A stretch of DNA of 64,000 nt from Parvimonas sp. oral taxon 110 str. F0139. Its GTDB lineage: Bacteria; Bacillota; Clostridia; Tissierellales; Peptoniphilaceae. The first letter of the stretch is position 1. Every line of letters starts with the position of its first letter. The notes under the pieces are model-generated. The model had not been told where the DNA came from. It searched no databases and was given only the letters and a program-made list of their open reading frames with translations. A program made the position numbers and the translations under genes. The stretch lies in the NCBI RefSeq assembly GCF_000214475.1, contig NZ_AFII01000002.1, forward strand, positions 310,001 to 374,000, in the 5' to 3' direction. Positions 1 to 8,221 of the stretch are shown here, piece by piece.

Positions 1-11
1 AAATTTTTCAT
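1..11 (-). CDS. 5' end of a lipoprotein paralog (partial, runs off the window)
   Basis: Only the start codon and the next two to three codons (M-K-N-F) lie in the window. They match the first codons of the lipoprotein gene that starts at 1135. A GGAGG Shine-Dalgarno precedes the ATG and a consensus promoter lies at 52-80. The leader (1-82) and the leader at 1125-1206 are near-identical, so a tandem paralog of that lipoprotein very probably continues to the left. The product itself cannot be seen. Confidence 0.6.
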
Positions 12-51
12 ATAATACCTCCGTAATTTTAATATTATATCTTACAAAAAA

Positions 52-80
52 ATTATAACACAAACGAAATAAAGTGTCAA
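52..80 (-). promoter_or_regulatory. Consensus sigma-A promoter of the left-end lipoprotein paralog
   Basis: On the minus strand TTGACA (75-80) and TATAAT (52-57) are separated by exactly 17 bp, about 40 bp upstream of the ATG at 11. The same promoter with TTGACT occurs in the duplicated leader at 1176-1204. Confidence 0.7.
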
Positions 81-142
81 AATAAACTTTAAATATAATT
101 ATTTTATCTTTAGTATATAATTTTTAGAAAAATAAACACAAA

Positions 143-168
143 AAATGGCAATCATTAAATTGCCATTT
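143..168 (-). terminator. Rho-independent terminator after the lipoprotein gene
   Basis: A perfect 10-bp stem (AAATGGCAAT / ATTGCCATTT) with a 6-base loop. On the minus strand it is followed by a T-rich stretch. It lies just beyond the stop codon at 179. Confidence 0.75.
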
Positions 169-178
169 TATTCATATT

Positions 179-1135
179 TTATTTATAATCAACTTTTGTA
201 GTTGATGTGGATTTGATAGTTTTAATAACCTGTTTGCCTATTTCAATCATATCTTGTTCAGTTAAATGTCTAGTCTTTCCTTTATCTTTATATAGACCTG
301 TTGGTAATAATTGATACCAAAATTCAAGATGTAAAGTTGCAATATCATCAATTTCATATGTAAAATAAAAATGTGAATCTGTTCTTGCTTCGGGATTAAC
401 TTCATTATAGGCCTTATAGTATATTGATGCTCTATGCTCTCCACTTTCTACAACATGTGCTAATGCCCACTGTTTTTCTTTTTTCATCTCTTCGGCACAA
501 TCCGCAAGATAAGTATCATAAGCATTTTTATCTTTGGTTCTATTAATAAAAATACCATAATCAACCATAGCATTAAGTTTATTATCTCCAGTAAAGAACG
601 AATGTGATGGTAAACCTCCAGTTGCAGGCGAATCAATATACTCATCAGGCTTTATTACAGATGCAATGTCTTTCACAGTAACAGCATCATCTTTACCTTT
701 ACTATCATCAATGTCATCTCTTCCTAATTCATGTTTGCTTTTTTTTAAAAGATCGGTTGAATTGTACATTAATGTATCATTAGGCAATTCAATGTCCACA
801 GTTACTAAATATTTTCCCTCTATAACATCGTCTGAATTGTTAAAATCATATCCAAATGTAAGAACAGATGTTTCAGTTTGGTTAAAAGGCCACTCTTTTT
901 CATTTTTTTCAAATGTTGAGCCTTCCTTTTGCACTTTTACAGCATTTTTTGCATATTCATCCATTTTCTTTTCTTCTTCAGTTTTTTCTTCATCTTTTTT
1001 TGCTTCTTCTTTTGTTTCTTCTTTTGTCTCTTCTTTTTGTGTAGAATTTTCAGAAGCCTTTTCTTTTGGCTTTGAACAGCCTGCAAATGCTAATAAAGCT
1101 AATCCACAAATAAGCATTTTTTTAAAATTTTTCAT
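179..1135 (-). CDS. Putative secreted lipoprotein, function unknown
   Basis: 318 residues. The N-terminus is a type II signal peptide: basic MKNFKK, a hydrophobic stretch, then the lipobox LAFAGC with the lipidated Cys near residue 20. Residues about 22-60 are a Lys/Glu-rich low-complexity linker (repeats of KEETKEE type), typical of a spacer between membrane anchor and folded domain. The remaining ~250 residues form an alpha/beta globular part that I do not recognise. A GGGGG-type Shine-Dalgarno precedes the ATG. It is transcribed alone from the promoter at 1176-1204 and ends at the hairpin 143-168. A paralog begins just to the left. Binding or enzymatic roles cannot be read from the sequence. 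Confidence 0.75.
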   Translation of the reverse strand: MKNFKKMLICGLALLAFAGCSKPKEKASENSTQKEETKEETKEEAKKDEEKTEEEKKMDEYAKNAVKVQKEGSTFEKNEKEWPFNQTETSVLTFGYDFNNSDDVIEGKYLVTVDIELPNDTLMYNSTDLLKKSKHELGRDDIDDSKGKDDAVTVKDIASVIKPDEYIDSPATGGLPSHSFFTGDNKLNAMVDYGIFINRTKDKNAYDTYLADCAEEMKKEKQWALAHVVESGEHRASIYYKAYNEVNPEARTDSHFYFTYEIDDIATLHLEFWYQLLPTGLYKDKGKTRHLTEQDMIEIGKQVIKTIKSTSTTKVDYK

Positions 1136-1175
1136 ATAATACCCCCGTAATTTTAATATTGTATTCTACAAAAAA

Positions 1176-1204
1176 ATTATAACATAAACGAGATAAAGAG
1201 TCAA
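1176..1204 (-). promoter_or_regulatory. Promoter of the lipoprotein gene
   Basis: TTGACT (1199-1204), 17 bp, TATAAT (1176-1181) on the minus strand. The whole leader 1125-1206 is a near-copy of 1-82. Confidence 0.7.
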
Positions 1205-1206
1205 AA

Positions 1207-1835
1207 TTAACTAAAGTAAATAAGTATTCCTGCTATTATAATCACTAAAAAGATTACCAAAATAATATTTTTCTTTTTATTCTTTTATATTCATATTCAT
1301 CTGCAGATTTTTCAAAATCTTTAAGTATATCCCTAGGAATTGAAATTCTATTTACTTCTTTTTTTGCTCCGTCTTTATAAGTATAGTAAAGTTGTTCTCC
1401 ATCTATCATTTCATAGGAATAGTTTCCAATACTATAACCACTTGTATAATCAGACAAACTAGAATTTGATTCAGGGATAATACTTTTTTCTGTAAACATC
1501 TCTGGATCTAAATTATCAACTAAAGTTTTTGCTTTTTCTAAATCAAAATTATATTTGTTTTTTACATACTTTACAGCTTCTTCTGTTCTATTTTCTCTTA
1601 TCAAAGCATATAAATCATTATCATATATCCTAGAAATAATTGAATTTTTAAACATATCGTGAAAGTCTTCTTTTGATAATCCATGGTTTTTTCCTTCAAA
1701 ATATTCCAAGGTTTTTGTCATCTTATCAACTGTTTCTTTTGCATCTTTAAAATCCATATTATATTTATTTTTAACATACTTTACAGCTTCTTCTTTTCTT
1801 TTTTGTTTTAATAAATCATATAATACTTTGTCCAT
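1207..1835 (-). CDS. Two-domain L7/L12-like membrane protein, copy 1 (C-terminus frameshifted)
   Basis: Homologous along its length to the intact gene at 2041-2691. It has two copies of a ~35-residue helical motif (LYDLLKQKRKEEAVKYVK..., then LYALIRENRTEEAVKYVK...) that resembles the C-terminal domain of ribosomal protein L7/L12, with the KxEA...VK.K..DLK.AK..VD pattern. As written the frame stops at 1254 after KRKILFW. At 1268-1272 there are five T where the paralog has six. Adding one base restores a transmembrane tail (VIIIAGILIYF type) that ends at 1207 like the paralog. Either a sequencing indel or a genuine loss of the membrane anchor. Function unknown. Confidence 0.65.
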
Positions 1836-1837
1836 TA

Positions 1838-2015
1838 CTCACTCCGATATAATCTAAGTAAATTTTCAAACTTTTTAAATTTCGAAAAATATTCTACATT
1901 ATCGTAGGTTATTTTTCCCTTTTGTATTTGCAAAATAAATATTTGAATTTGAATTTTTTCGTAAAAACTTTGATTTCTTCAGACAAAAAGTTTTAACTTA
2001 TATTAATAATCAAAG
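1838..2015 (-). pseudogene. Degenerate trmL remnant with internal deletion
   Basis: This stretch between the two L7/L12-like paralogs aligns by eye to two parts of the intact trmL at 2691-3188. 1838-1905 resembles its 3' end (2695-2752), and about 1906-2012 resembles 2925-3045, sharing a segment reading GACAAAAAGTTTTAACTTAT. The middle of trmL is missing and no open frame survives. It shows that the trmL plus downstream membrane-protein unit was duplicated in tandem and that the extra trmL then decayed. Confidence 0.7.
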
Positions 2016-2040
2016 CTTATTCTTTTTAGAATGTCAAATT

Positions 2041-2691
2041 TTAATTAAAGTAAATAAGTATTCCTGCTATTACTATAATTAATAGAATCCCCAAAATAAT
2101 ATTTTTTCTTTTTGTTTTTCTATCTTCATATTCTTCTGAAGATTTTTCAAAGTTTTGTTCAAAACCTTTTAGTATATCTCTAGGAATTGCAGTCCTATTG
2201 ACTTCTCTTTTTTCTCCATCTTTATATACATAGTAATGTTGTTCTCCATTCCTCATTTCATAGGAATAGCCTTCACTAGTATAATTACTTCCATAATTAG
2301 AATTTATTGACTTTGATGCAGAAATGATATTTTTTTCTGTAAATGTCTTTGGATCATTTATATCTAAACTATCAACTATATTTTTTGATATTTTTAAATC
2401 AAAATTATATTTTTCTCTTACATATTTTATAGCATCTACTTTTCTATTTTCCTTTACCAAAGCATATAAGTCATCATCAGATATTTCAGATTCCTCTAAA
2501 CTTCTATTTTTATACAATAAATCTTCTTCTGATAATTCAAGATTTTTCTCATCAAAATATTCAACTTTTTCTATCAACTTATCAACTGTTTCTTTTGCAC
2601 TTTTAAAGTCCATATCATATTTATTTCTAACGTACTTTACAGCTTCTACTTTTCTTTTTTGTTTTAATAATTCATATAATTCTTCGTCCAT
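2041..2691 (-). CDS. Two-domain L7/L12-like protein with C-terminal membrane anchor, copy 2
   Basis: 216 residues. Two tandem helical motifs at about residues 5-40 (LYELLKQKRKVEAVKYVR...) and 75-110 (LYALVKENRKVDAIKYVR...) resemble the L7/L12 C-terminal fold. A polar linker with the tyrosine-rich stretch SYEMRNGEQHYYVYKDGEK follows, then a basic KRK and a single transmembrane helix (about 193-214), with most of the protein predicted cytoplasmic. The ATG overlaps the trmL stop codon (TAATG), so translation is probably coupled to trmL. The role is unknown; L7/L12-like modules elsewhere mediate protein-protein contacts, but that is only suggestive here. Confidence 0.7.
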   Translation of the reverse strand: MDEELYELLKQKRKVEAVKYVRNKYDMDFKSAKETVDKLIEKVEYFDEKNLELSEEDLLYKNRSLEESEISDDDLYALVKENRKVDAIKYVREKYNFDLKISKNIVDSLDINDPKTFTEKNIISASKSINSNYGSNYTSEGYSYEMRNGEQHYYVYKDGEKREVNRTAIPRDILKGFEQNFEKSSEEYEDRKTKRKNIILGILLIIVIAGILIYFN

Positions 2692-3188
2692 TATTCACTC
2701 CAATTTAATCTATGTAGATTCCCAAACTTTTCAAGTTCTGAGAAATCTTGTTGCCTTAGCGCTTCATATAAAACTATTCCTACCGAATTTGATAAATTTA
2801 GGGAACGAATTTCTCCCCACATCGGTATCCTTACACAATGTCCTTCGTTTTTAACTAAAATTTCTTCAGGTATTCCTTTACTCTCTTTCCCAAACATAAT
2901 ATAATCATTTGGAGAATATTCTACCTTATCATAAGTTCTTTTTGCCTTTGTGGTTGCAAAATAGATATTCGCATTCGGATTTTTTTCATAAAAATCTTCA
3001 ATATTTTCATAGACAAAAAGTTTTAACTTATCCCAATAGTCAAGACCTGATCTCTTTACCATTTTATCATCAAGTGAAAAACCTAAAGGCTTTATCAAAT
3101 GTAATTTAGTGTCGGTTGCGACACAAGTTCTTCCAATAGCTCCAGTATTAAAAGGAATTTCCGGTTCTAATAAAACTATATTAAACAA
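2691..3188 (-). CDS. trmL: tRNA (cytidine(34)-2'-O)-methyltransferase TrmL
   Basis: 165 residues, the usual size for the small SPOUT methyltransferases (YibK/CspR/TrmL) that 2'-O-methylate the wobble base C34/cmnm5U34 of leucine tRNAs using SAM. Visible family motifs: the N-terminal LLEPEIPFNTGAIGRTC (motif 1 with N and R), MFGKESKGIP (motif 2) and RIPMWGEIRSLNLSNSVGI (motif 3, the knot that binds SAM). It is followed by the membrane-protein gene with overlapping stop/start. A decayed second copy lies at 1838-2015. Identification is firm from motifs; substrate specificity is from the family. Confidence 0.93.
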   Translation of the reverse strand: MFNIVLLEPEIPFNTGAIGRTCVATDTKLHLIKPLGFSLDDKMVKRSGLDYWDKLKLFVYENIEDFYEKNPNANIYFATTKAKRTYDKVEYSPNDYIMFGKESKGIPEEILVKNEGHCVRIPMWGEIRSLNLSNSVGIVLYEALRQQDFSELEKFGNLHRLNWSE

Positions 3189-3200
3189 AATCTCTCTCCT

Positions 3201-3857
3201 TTATTTTTCTCTATCTATAAACATAATAAATACACAAATAATAAGCGAAAAAGCACTTAGTAAAATAGTTTTAAATCCTAAGATATTACTAAATTTACTA
3301 CCTATAATCGCCCCAATAATAAAACATAGTATAACTCCAAAATACATTAAACTATATTCTAAAAACTTTTTATTTTTTGTATAAAAATACTCAGCTAGAT
3401 TGTGAGTTCCACCTCTTAAATTTCCAATACACATTGTTGTAGAAAAATCTATTCCACGTACTTTTTTAAAACTTTGAACTTGTATTCCACAAGCAAAAGA
3501 TGTCATTGCATTTGCGGTTTCATTCATATTTTCAGGAATAAAAGCCACACAAATAAGTAAAAATATCTCAAAAATAACGGCATTTTGTCGCCAATGTAAT
3601 TTATAATCCCCTTTTTTTCTAAATAAATCAGCTAAAAAAATTCCAAGAGTAAAAAATGATATTGGAAAAGCATATTTTAAGCACATTGCCCAGTTCCCTT
3701 GAGAAGCATGAACTCCTAGTAACAACATATTTCCAGTCTGTGCATTTGCAAAAACTTGTCCTCTTAAAAGGTATGAATATGCATCCATAAGTCCACCGCT
3801 TAATGCTAAAAATATTGCAACTTCAATCGATTCGGACATTTGTATTGCTTTTTTCAT
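3201..3857 (-). CDS. YoaK/DUF1275-family membrane protein
   Basis: 218 residues with about six hydrophobic helices. The N-terminal part LALSGGLMDAYSYLLRGQVFANAQTGNMLLLG is the hallmark of the DUF1275 (YoaK) family, uncharacterised bacterial inner-membrane proteins. A second family block is FACGIQVQSFKKVRG...STTMCIGNLRGG. It lies 12 bp upstream of trmL in the same direction, so may be cotranscribed. Transport function is often assumed for the family but is not shown. Confidence 0.85.
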   Translation of the reverse strand: MKKAIQMSESIEVAIFLALSGGLMDAYSYLLRGQVFANAQTGNMLLLGVHASQGNWAMCLKYAFPISFFTLGIFLADLFRKKGDYKLHWRQNAVIFEIFLLICVAFIPENMNETANAMTSFACGIQVQSFKKVRGIDFSTTMCIGNLRGGTHNLAEYFYTKNKKFLEYSLMYFGVILCFIIGAIIGSKFSNILGFKTILLSAFSLIICVFIMFIDREK

Positions 3858-3944
3858 ATAAAACTCCTTCTCAAATATTCACAAAATAGTATATACCAAA
3901 AGAACTTTTTTTACAAGTTTTTATTATCTGTATTTTCACAAAAA

Positions 3945-3971
3945 AGAATGGTCTATAAAATAGACCATTCT
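3945..3971 (-). terminator. Terminator after the DUF819 gene
   Basis: A 12-bp perfect stem (AGAATGGTCTAT / ATAGACCATTCT) with a short loop, followed on the minus strand by TTTTT. It lies 14 bp beyond the stop at 3985. Confidence 0.8.
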
Positions 3972-3984
3972 ATAAAAAATTTTT

Positions 3985-5163
3985 TTAAGCTAACATCGTC
4001 AAGAATTTTGCAACTCCTATACCAAAGAAAGTTCCTGTTATAACCCCAATTAATGCCATTAATACAGCTATTGGAACCAATGATTGTGAATATGCCGCTG
4101 CAAGTACCGGTGAAGAAGCTACTCCACCTATATTTGAAAGAGAAGCTATACCACAAGTAAATAAATCAAGTTTGAATACTTTTCCAATTATAGCCATCAA
4201 AATTCCATGAATTATAAGGATTACAAAACCTGCTAAAATATATGCTGGAGCTTGAGTAAGTTCTAAGAAATTTGCATTTGATGCAATTAATCCTATTAGC
4301 ATATATAATAGGACATTTGAAACTTCAGGAGAACCTGGAATTCTTGCAAGTGGTGTCATCGCAAAAATAACTCCTAAGATTGTTGTTATGATTATTGTCC
4401 AACCTGTTGCTCCCATAAATGCAAGTGCAGGAATTTTTACCAATTCATTTCCCATTATTGTTGTAACTGCTGTAACTCCAAGTGCAACACTCAATAAGAA
4501 AAATATATCTTGGAAAGTTATTTCTTTACTTATTGATGAAAATTTTGCAGTTAAATGTTCATTAATATTATCAATTTTTGAAGTATCAGCCTTTGTCCAC
4601 TTGTTAAATTTATCTGCAAATGGAACTAAGAATAATAGGAACATTATCCATATTGAATAATCTATTGAGTCAATCAATAGTGTATAACCCATTCCTGAGC
4701 CTTCAAGTCCTACTGCCTGTTGTACCGCAACCATATTTTGTGTTCCACCAACCCAACTTCCAGCTAGTGCTCCAAAAGTTAAAGGTGCATTTGATGCTAG
4801 GTTTCCCTTGAATATAAGAAATGCCACAACAAAACCAATCATTATAGTAAATGTTGCAGTAAAAAATGAAATTATCATTCTAGGGCCTAATTTTGCTATA
4901 TCTCTAAGGTCAGCTCTCAACAACATTAAAAATATCATTGAAGGTAATATTGCATCTTTTAAAACACTTCTAGCTTTAGATACACTTTCTACGTTCATAT
5001 CCCATACACCTAATGTTGATAAAATCATAGCACCAAAATAGATTATAACCAATGCAGGAATATATTTAAAAAATACTCCATTTTTAAACTTCTTTTCCAA
5101 GTAAATCACTATACCTGAAACAAAAAATAACAGTGCAACAAATTGAAATCCATCTGTAATCAT
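3985..5163 (-). CDS. DUF819-family (YjcL-like) membrane protein
   Basis: 392 residues from the ATG at 5163, chosen because AGGAGG lies 7 bp upstream; an in-frame start at 5190 has no ribosome-binding site. About ten to twelve transmembrane helices. It matches the DUF819 family: N-terminal MITDGFQFVALLFFVSGIVIYLEK, a central loop with LAGSWVGGTQNMVAV, and a C-terminal SNIGGVASSPVLAAAYSQSLVPIAVLMAL. The duplicated architecture and Gly-rich re-entrant-like segments suggest a secondary transporter, but no substrate is established for the family. Monocistronic between its own terminator and the upstream hairpin at 5313-5342. Confidence 0.85.
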   Translation of the reverse strand: MITDGFQFVALLFFVSGIVIYLEKKFKNGVFFKYIPALVIIYFGAMILSTLGVWDMNVESVSKARSVLKDAILPSMIFLMLLRADLRDIAKLGPRMIISFFTATFTIMIGFVVAFLIFKGNLASNAPLTFGALAGSWVGGTQNMVAVQQAVGLEGSGMGYTLLIDSIDYSIWIMFLLFLVPFADKFNKWTKADTSKIDNINEHLTAKFSSISKEITFQDIFFLLSVALGVTAVTTIMGNELVKIPALAFMGATGWTIIITTILGVIFAMTPLARIPGSPEVSNVLLYMLIGLIASNANFLELTQAPAYILAGFVILIIHGILMAIIGKVFKLDLFTCGIASLSNIGGVASSPVLAAAYSQSLVPIAVLMALIGVITGTFFGIGVAKFLTMLA

Positions 5164-5312
5164 AAAAAACCTCCTAAAATATATTTTCAATAAGAAAAAC
5201 CAAAAATATTTTTGATGATTATTTTCTTATTAATTTTATTTTATCACTATAGGCAATCGTTGTCAAATATTTGATAATAAATATCTATTATTGTTTTGCT
5301 TTATTGCACAAA

Positions 5313-5342
5313 AAAATGATTAGACTTTAATCTAATCATTTT
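5313..5342 (-). terminator. Terminator after the GNAT gene
   Basis: 12-bp stem (AAAATGATTAGA / TCTAATCATTTT), 6-base loop, minus-strand T tract. The rest of the gap 5191-5348 is AT-rich upstream DNA of the DUF819 gene without recognisable features. Confidence 0.75.
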
Positions 5343-5348
5343 AAAAAA

Positions 5349-5861
5349 CTATTTATTTAAACATAATATAATTGACGTTTCATAATCTCCATTAGGATAT
5401 TCAAATGGATTTACTAAATCTTTAAATCCTAGTTTATGATAAAAATTAATTATTTTATCATTATTAAATTTCTTAGTGGATAATAAAATTTTATCTCCTT
5501 CAAAATTTTCAATTAGATATTTCATCAATTTTTTTCCATATCCTTTACCTTGATATTTTTCAATAACTGCCAATTCATTAAGTTCAAAAGTGCCTTTATA
5601 CCAATCAATTCCACTTGGTAACTGTGAATCCACTTGCATTGCCCACCAATTTTCTTTTAAAAAATCAAAGCCATATACAAAACCGATTAACTTTTCATTT
5701 TCAAAAGCTCCAACAATTTTTATATTATTTTTTAAACTACCGTCAATTCTGGTAATTAAAAAATTAGCAGAAAAATCATCAGTTTTAAAAACTTCTTTGT
5801 ATATATTGGAAATTTCTCTTTTATATTTTTCAATTTCTTCTAAAGTTAATAATTTAATCAT
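5349..5861 (-). CDS. GNAT-family N-acetyltransferase
   Basis: 170 residues from the ATG at 5861, preceded by AGGGGG; the longer frame would begin at a TTG inside that Shine-Dalgarno. The acetyl-CoA-binding signature is ELAVIEKYQGKGYGKKLMKYL (Q/RxxGxG/A) and is followed by the usual ILLSTKKFNNDKIINFYHKLGFK (beta5/alpha4). The acceptor substrate cannot be deduced. It lies downstream of the ClC gene with a 38-bp gap and probably shares its transcript. Confidence 0.85.
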   Translation of the reverse strand: MIKLLTLEEIEKYKREISNIYKEVFKTDDFSANFLITRIDGSLKNNIKIVGAFENEKLIGFVYGFDFLKENWWAMQVDSQLPSGIDWYKGTFELNELAVIEKYQGKGYGKKLMKYLIENFEGDKILLSTKKFNNDKIINFYHKLGFKDLVNPFEYPNGDYETSIILCLNK

Positions 5862-5899
5862 AAGACCCCCTAACAATTCTAAAAGTATTCTTCATTTTA

Positions 5900-7432
5900 T
5901 TAATTGTTTTGGCAAATTTTTTGTAATGCGTTAAATGTATCAAATAATTTATTTTCGCTTACAAGTATATTTATTACATCTCCATTTATTATTGTAGTTT
6001 CTCCATTTGGTATTATTTCTTCAACTCCTCTGTCAATATTTACAATTAACATTCCCTTTGGAAATTCTACTTCTTTTATTTTCTTATTTTCTATCGCACT
6101 TCCAATTTCAACAACTATACTCATAGTCATTTTTTCTCCATCTTTTGAGCTTGCAATTTGTTCTCTTTCCATTAATCTTTCTAAAAGATATTCATAAATA
6201 GGTAATGATTTTAAATAATTAGGTATGGAATAAGTTATAAGGCATACTATTGAAAGAGGTAATAAATAGGAAAGATTACCAGTCATTTCAAAGATTAAAA
6301 TTATTGAAGTAAGAGGTGCTCTAACTATTGCAGTCAAATATCCTGCCATTCCAAGAATAATAAAACTATTTATATAAATTGGATCTATGATTTTTCCAAA
6401 AATTGTTCCGATTGTAGCTCCTAAAACTAATATTGGAAAGAAAATTCCACCTGGAACTCCTGAACTAAAGCAAATTATTGAGAATAGTAATTTTACTATA
6501 AAAAGTAAAATCAACATATAAATTGGAAAATCAACAGTTTGTAACTCTTTCATCAAGAAACCGCCACCACCTAATAAATTAGGTGTAAATATTAAAATTA
6601 CTATAGGTAATAGAAAATATGGAATTAATTTAAATTCTTTCCTTAACTTAAGTCCGTCTTGAACTTTCATAAAAAATTCCATCAAAAATATATAGAGAAC
6701 TCCTAAAAGTGATAATACCACTGCAAATAAAATCAAAGTCCAGTAATTTACTAATGGCAATTTTTCAGACAAATTAAAATTAAAGACAGTTTCTGTTCCA
6801 TATAGTATTTTTGAAACTAAATCCGCAGTTATTGTTGCTGCCATACAAACTACTAAAAGTTTTTTACTAATATGTCGATGTACTTCTTCAACTGCAAATA
6901 AAATTCCTGCAACAGGTGCATTAAATGCAGCAGCAAGTCCTGCACTTGCTCCACAAGTTATTAAAAACTTTTCAACTGTTTTGTTTTTCATTAATTTTCT
7001 TGAAACTAATTTTCCACTCATTGCACCTATTTGAATTGATGGACCTTCACGACCAACTGAAAAACCTGCCAAAGCAGTTAAAGCTCCCCCAAAAATTTTT
7101 GCCAATAAAACTCTTACTGGATTAGGATTGATATATCCCTTTATTTCCGCTTCAACTTGTGGTATTCCTGATCCCCCACAAAATCTTGACAGTTTCTTAA
7201 TCTTTGTAACTAAAAAAGAAATACATATAAGTGCTATAAAGATAATCGGATAAATATAAAAATGACTTCTACTTATATTTATGATTCCTCCTATAATTAT
7301 TTCTATTCCATGAATTATATAGCGATAGAAACTTGAAAATCCACCAGCAACTATACCTACTAAAATTCCATAAAACAGTAATTTTAAATCCTCTTGTCTA
7401 TGATTATTACTAACATTCTCTATACTTTTCAT
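5900..7432 (-). CDS. ClC-family chloride channel/antiporter with RCK C-terminal domain
   Basis: 510 residues. The ClC core (about 20-425) carries all three selectivity-filter motifs: GSGIP (87-91), GREGP (127-131, with the gating glutamate E129) and GVPGGIFFPI. The pair E182-E183 in FAVEEVHRH matches the internal proton glutamate region of the E. coli exchanger, favouring H+/Cl- exchange over a pure channel. The C-terminus (about 435-510) is a TrkA_C/RCK-C domain ending in VNIDRGVEEIIPNGETTIINGD, a regulatory ligand-binding module common in Firmicute ClC proteins. AGGAG precedes the ATG. Likely roles are chloride/fluoride or acid-stress homeostasis; the choice is not visible in the sequence. 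Confidence 0.9.
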   Translation of the reverse strand: MKSIENVSNNHRQEDLKLLFYGILVGIVAGGFSSFYRYIIHGIEIIIGGIINISRSHFYIYPIIFIALICISFLVTKIKKLSRFCGGSGIPQVEAEIKGYINPNPVRVLLAKIFGGALTALAGFSVGREGPSIQIGAMSGKLVSRKLMKNKTVEKFLITCGASAGLAAAFNAPVAGILFAVEEVHRHISKKLLVVCMAATITADLVSKILYGTETVFNFNLSEKLPLVNYWTLILFAVVLSLLGVLYIFLMEFFMKVQDGLKLRKEFKLIPYFLLPIVILIFTPNLLGGGGFLMKELQTVDFPIYMLILLFIVKLLFSIICFSSGVPGGIFFPILVLGATIGTIFGKIIDPIYINSFIILGMAGYLTAIVRAPLTSIILIFEMTGNLSYLLPLSIVCLITYSIPNYLKSLPIYEYLLERLMEREQIASSKDGEKMTMSIVVEIGSAIENKKIKEVEFPKGMLIVNIDRGVEEIIPNGETTIINGDVINILVSENKLFDTFNALQKICQNN

Positions 7433-7512
7433 AAAAACTCCTAAAATAAATATCTTACAATTATTTTATCATAAAAATAACAATAAAAAAAGTTTTGATA
7501 ACAATCAAAACT

Positions 7513-8220
7513 TTATCTAAATATTTCTTCTAATTCGCTATTTGTAATTTCTCGATACTCTCCAAGTTGAAGACTATCATCTAAATTCAAATTTCCAATG
7601 CACACTCTTTTTAGTTCAACAACTTCATTTCCCACATATTCCAACATTCTTTTTACTTGATGAAATTTTCCTTCGGAAATTGTAAGGTTAATTTCTTTTT
7701 CTGAAATTTTTTCAACCTTTGCATTTTCTGTTGTAAAATCTTCTTTTTCAAAGTAAATTCCATTTTCAAGTTTTTCGATTTGTTCACTTGTAATTTCATC
7801 TCTTAAAGTTACAAAATATTTTTTATTTACTTTTTTCTTTGGATTTGTTACATTGTAGGAAAATTTGCCGTCATTTGTTAAAATCAAAAATCCTGTCGTA
7901 TCTATGTCAAGTCGTCCAACAGGAAATAATTCCATATTAGAGTACGGAAATTCTAATAAATCTAAAACTGTAGGAAGTTTTGTATCAAAAGTTGCACTGA
8001 TATAGTCCTTTGGTTTATTCAACATCAAATAAGTAAATTCTTTATAAATTACAATTTCATCATCAAACAAAATTTCATCTTTTTCAATGTCAACCTGTGT
8101 ATTTGGATTTTTTTCAATCTTTCCATTCAGCTTAACTCGACAAGTTTTTAAAAACTTTTTAACTTCACTTCTTGAGCCAATTCCCATATGACAAAGAAAT
8201 CTATCAATTCTAATCTTCAT
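7513..8220 (-). CDS. RsuA/RluB-family pseudouridine synthase
   Basis: 235 residues. An N-terminal S4 RNA-binding domain (about 1-60, RIDRFLCHMGIGSRSEVKKFL) is followed by the catalytic domain with GRLDIDTTGFLILTNDG; the catalytic aspartate is D105. The linker LMLNKPKDYISATFD and the late motif EGKFHQVKRMLEYVGNEVVELKR are typical of RsuA, which converts U516 of 16S rRNA to pseudouridine. RluB, which acts on 23S rRNA, is the alternative. It starts 1 bp after the stop of the preceding gene, indicating an operon with the 196-residue protein and the EamA transporter. Confidence 0.88.
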   Translation of the reverse strand: MKIRIDRFLCHMGIGSRSEVKKFLKTCRVKLNGKIEKNPNTQVDIEKDEILFDDEIVIYKEFTYLMLNKPKDYISATFDTKLPTVLDLLEFPYSNMELFPVGRLDIDTTGFLILTNDGKFSYNVTNPKKKVNKKYFVTLRDEITSEQIEKLENGIYFEKEDFTTENAKVEKISEKEINLTISEGKFHQVKRMLEYVGNEVVELKRVCIGNLNLDDSLQLGEYREITNSELEEIFR

Positions 8221-8221
8221 T

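Noticed and set aside
666-1139. Plus-strand open frame over the lipoprotein gene
   Set aside because: Ser/Phe-rich shadow of the Lys/Glu-rich minus-strand coding sequence; no ribosome-binding site.
5861-5876. Longer GNAT start (TTG at 5876)
   Set aside because: It would start inside the ribosome-binding site of the ATG at 5861.
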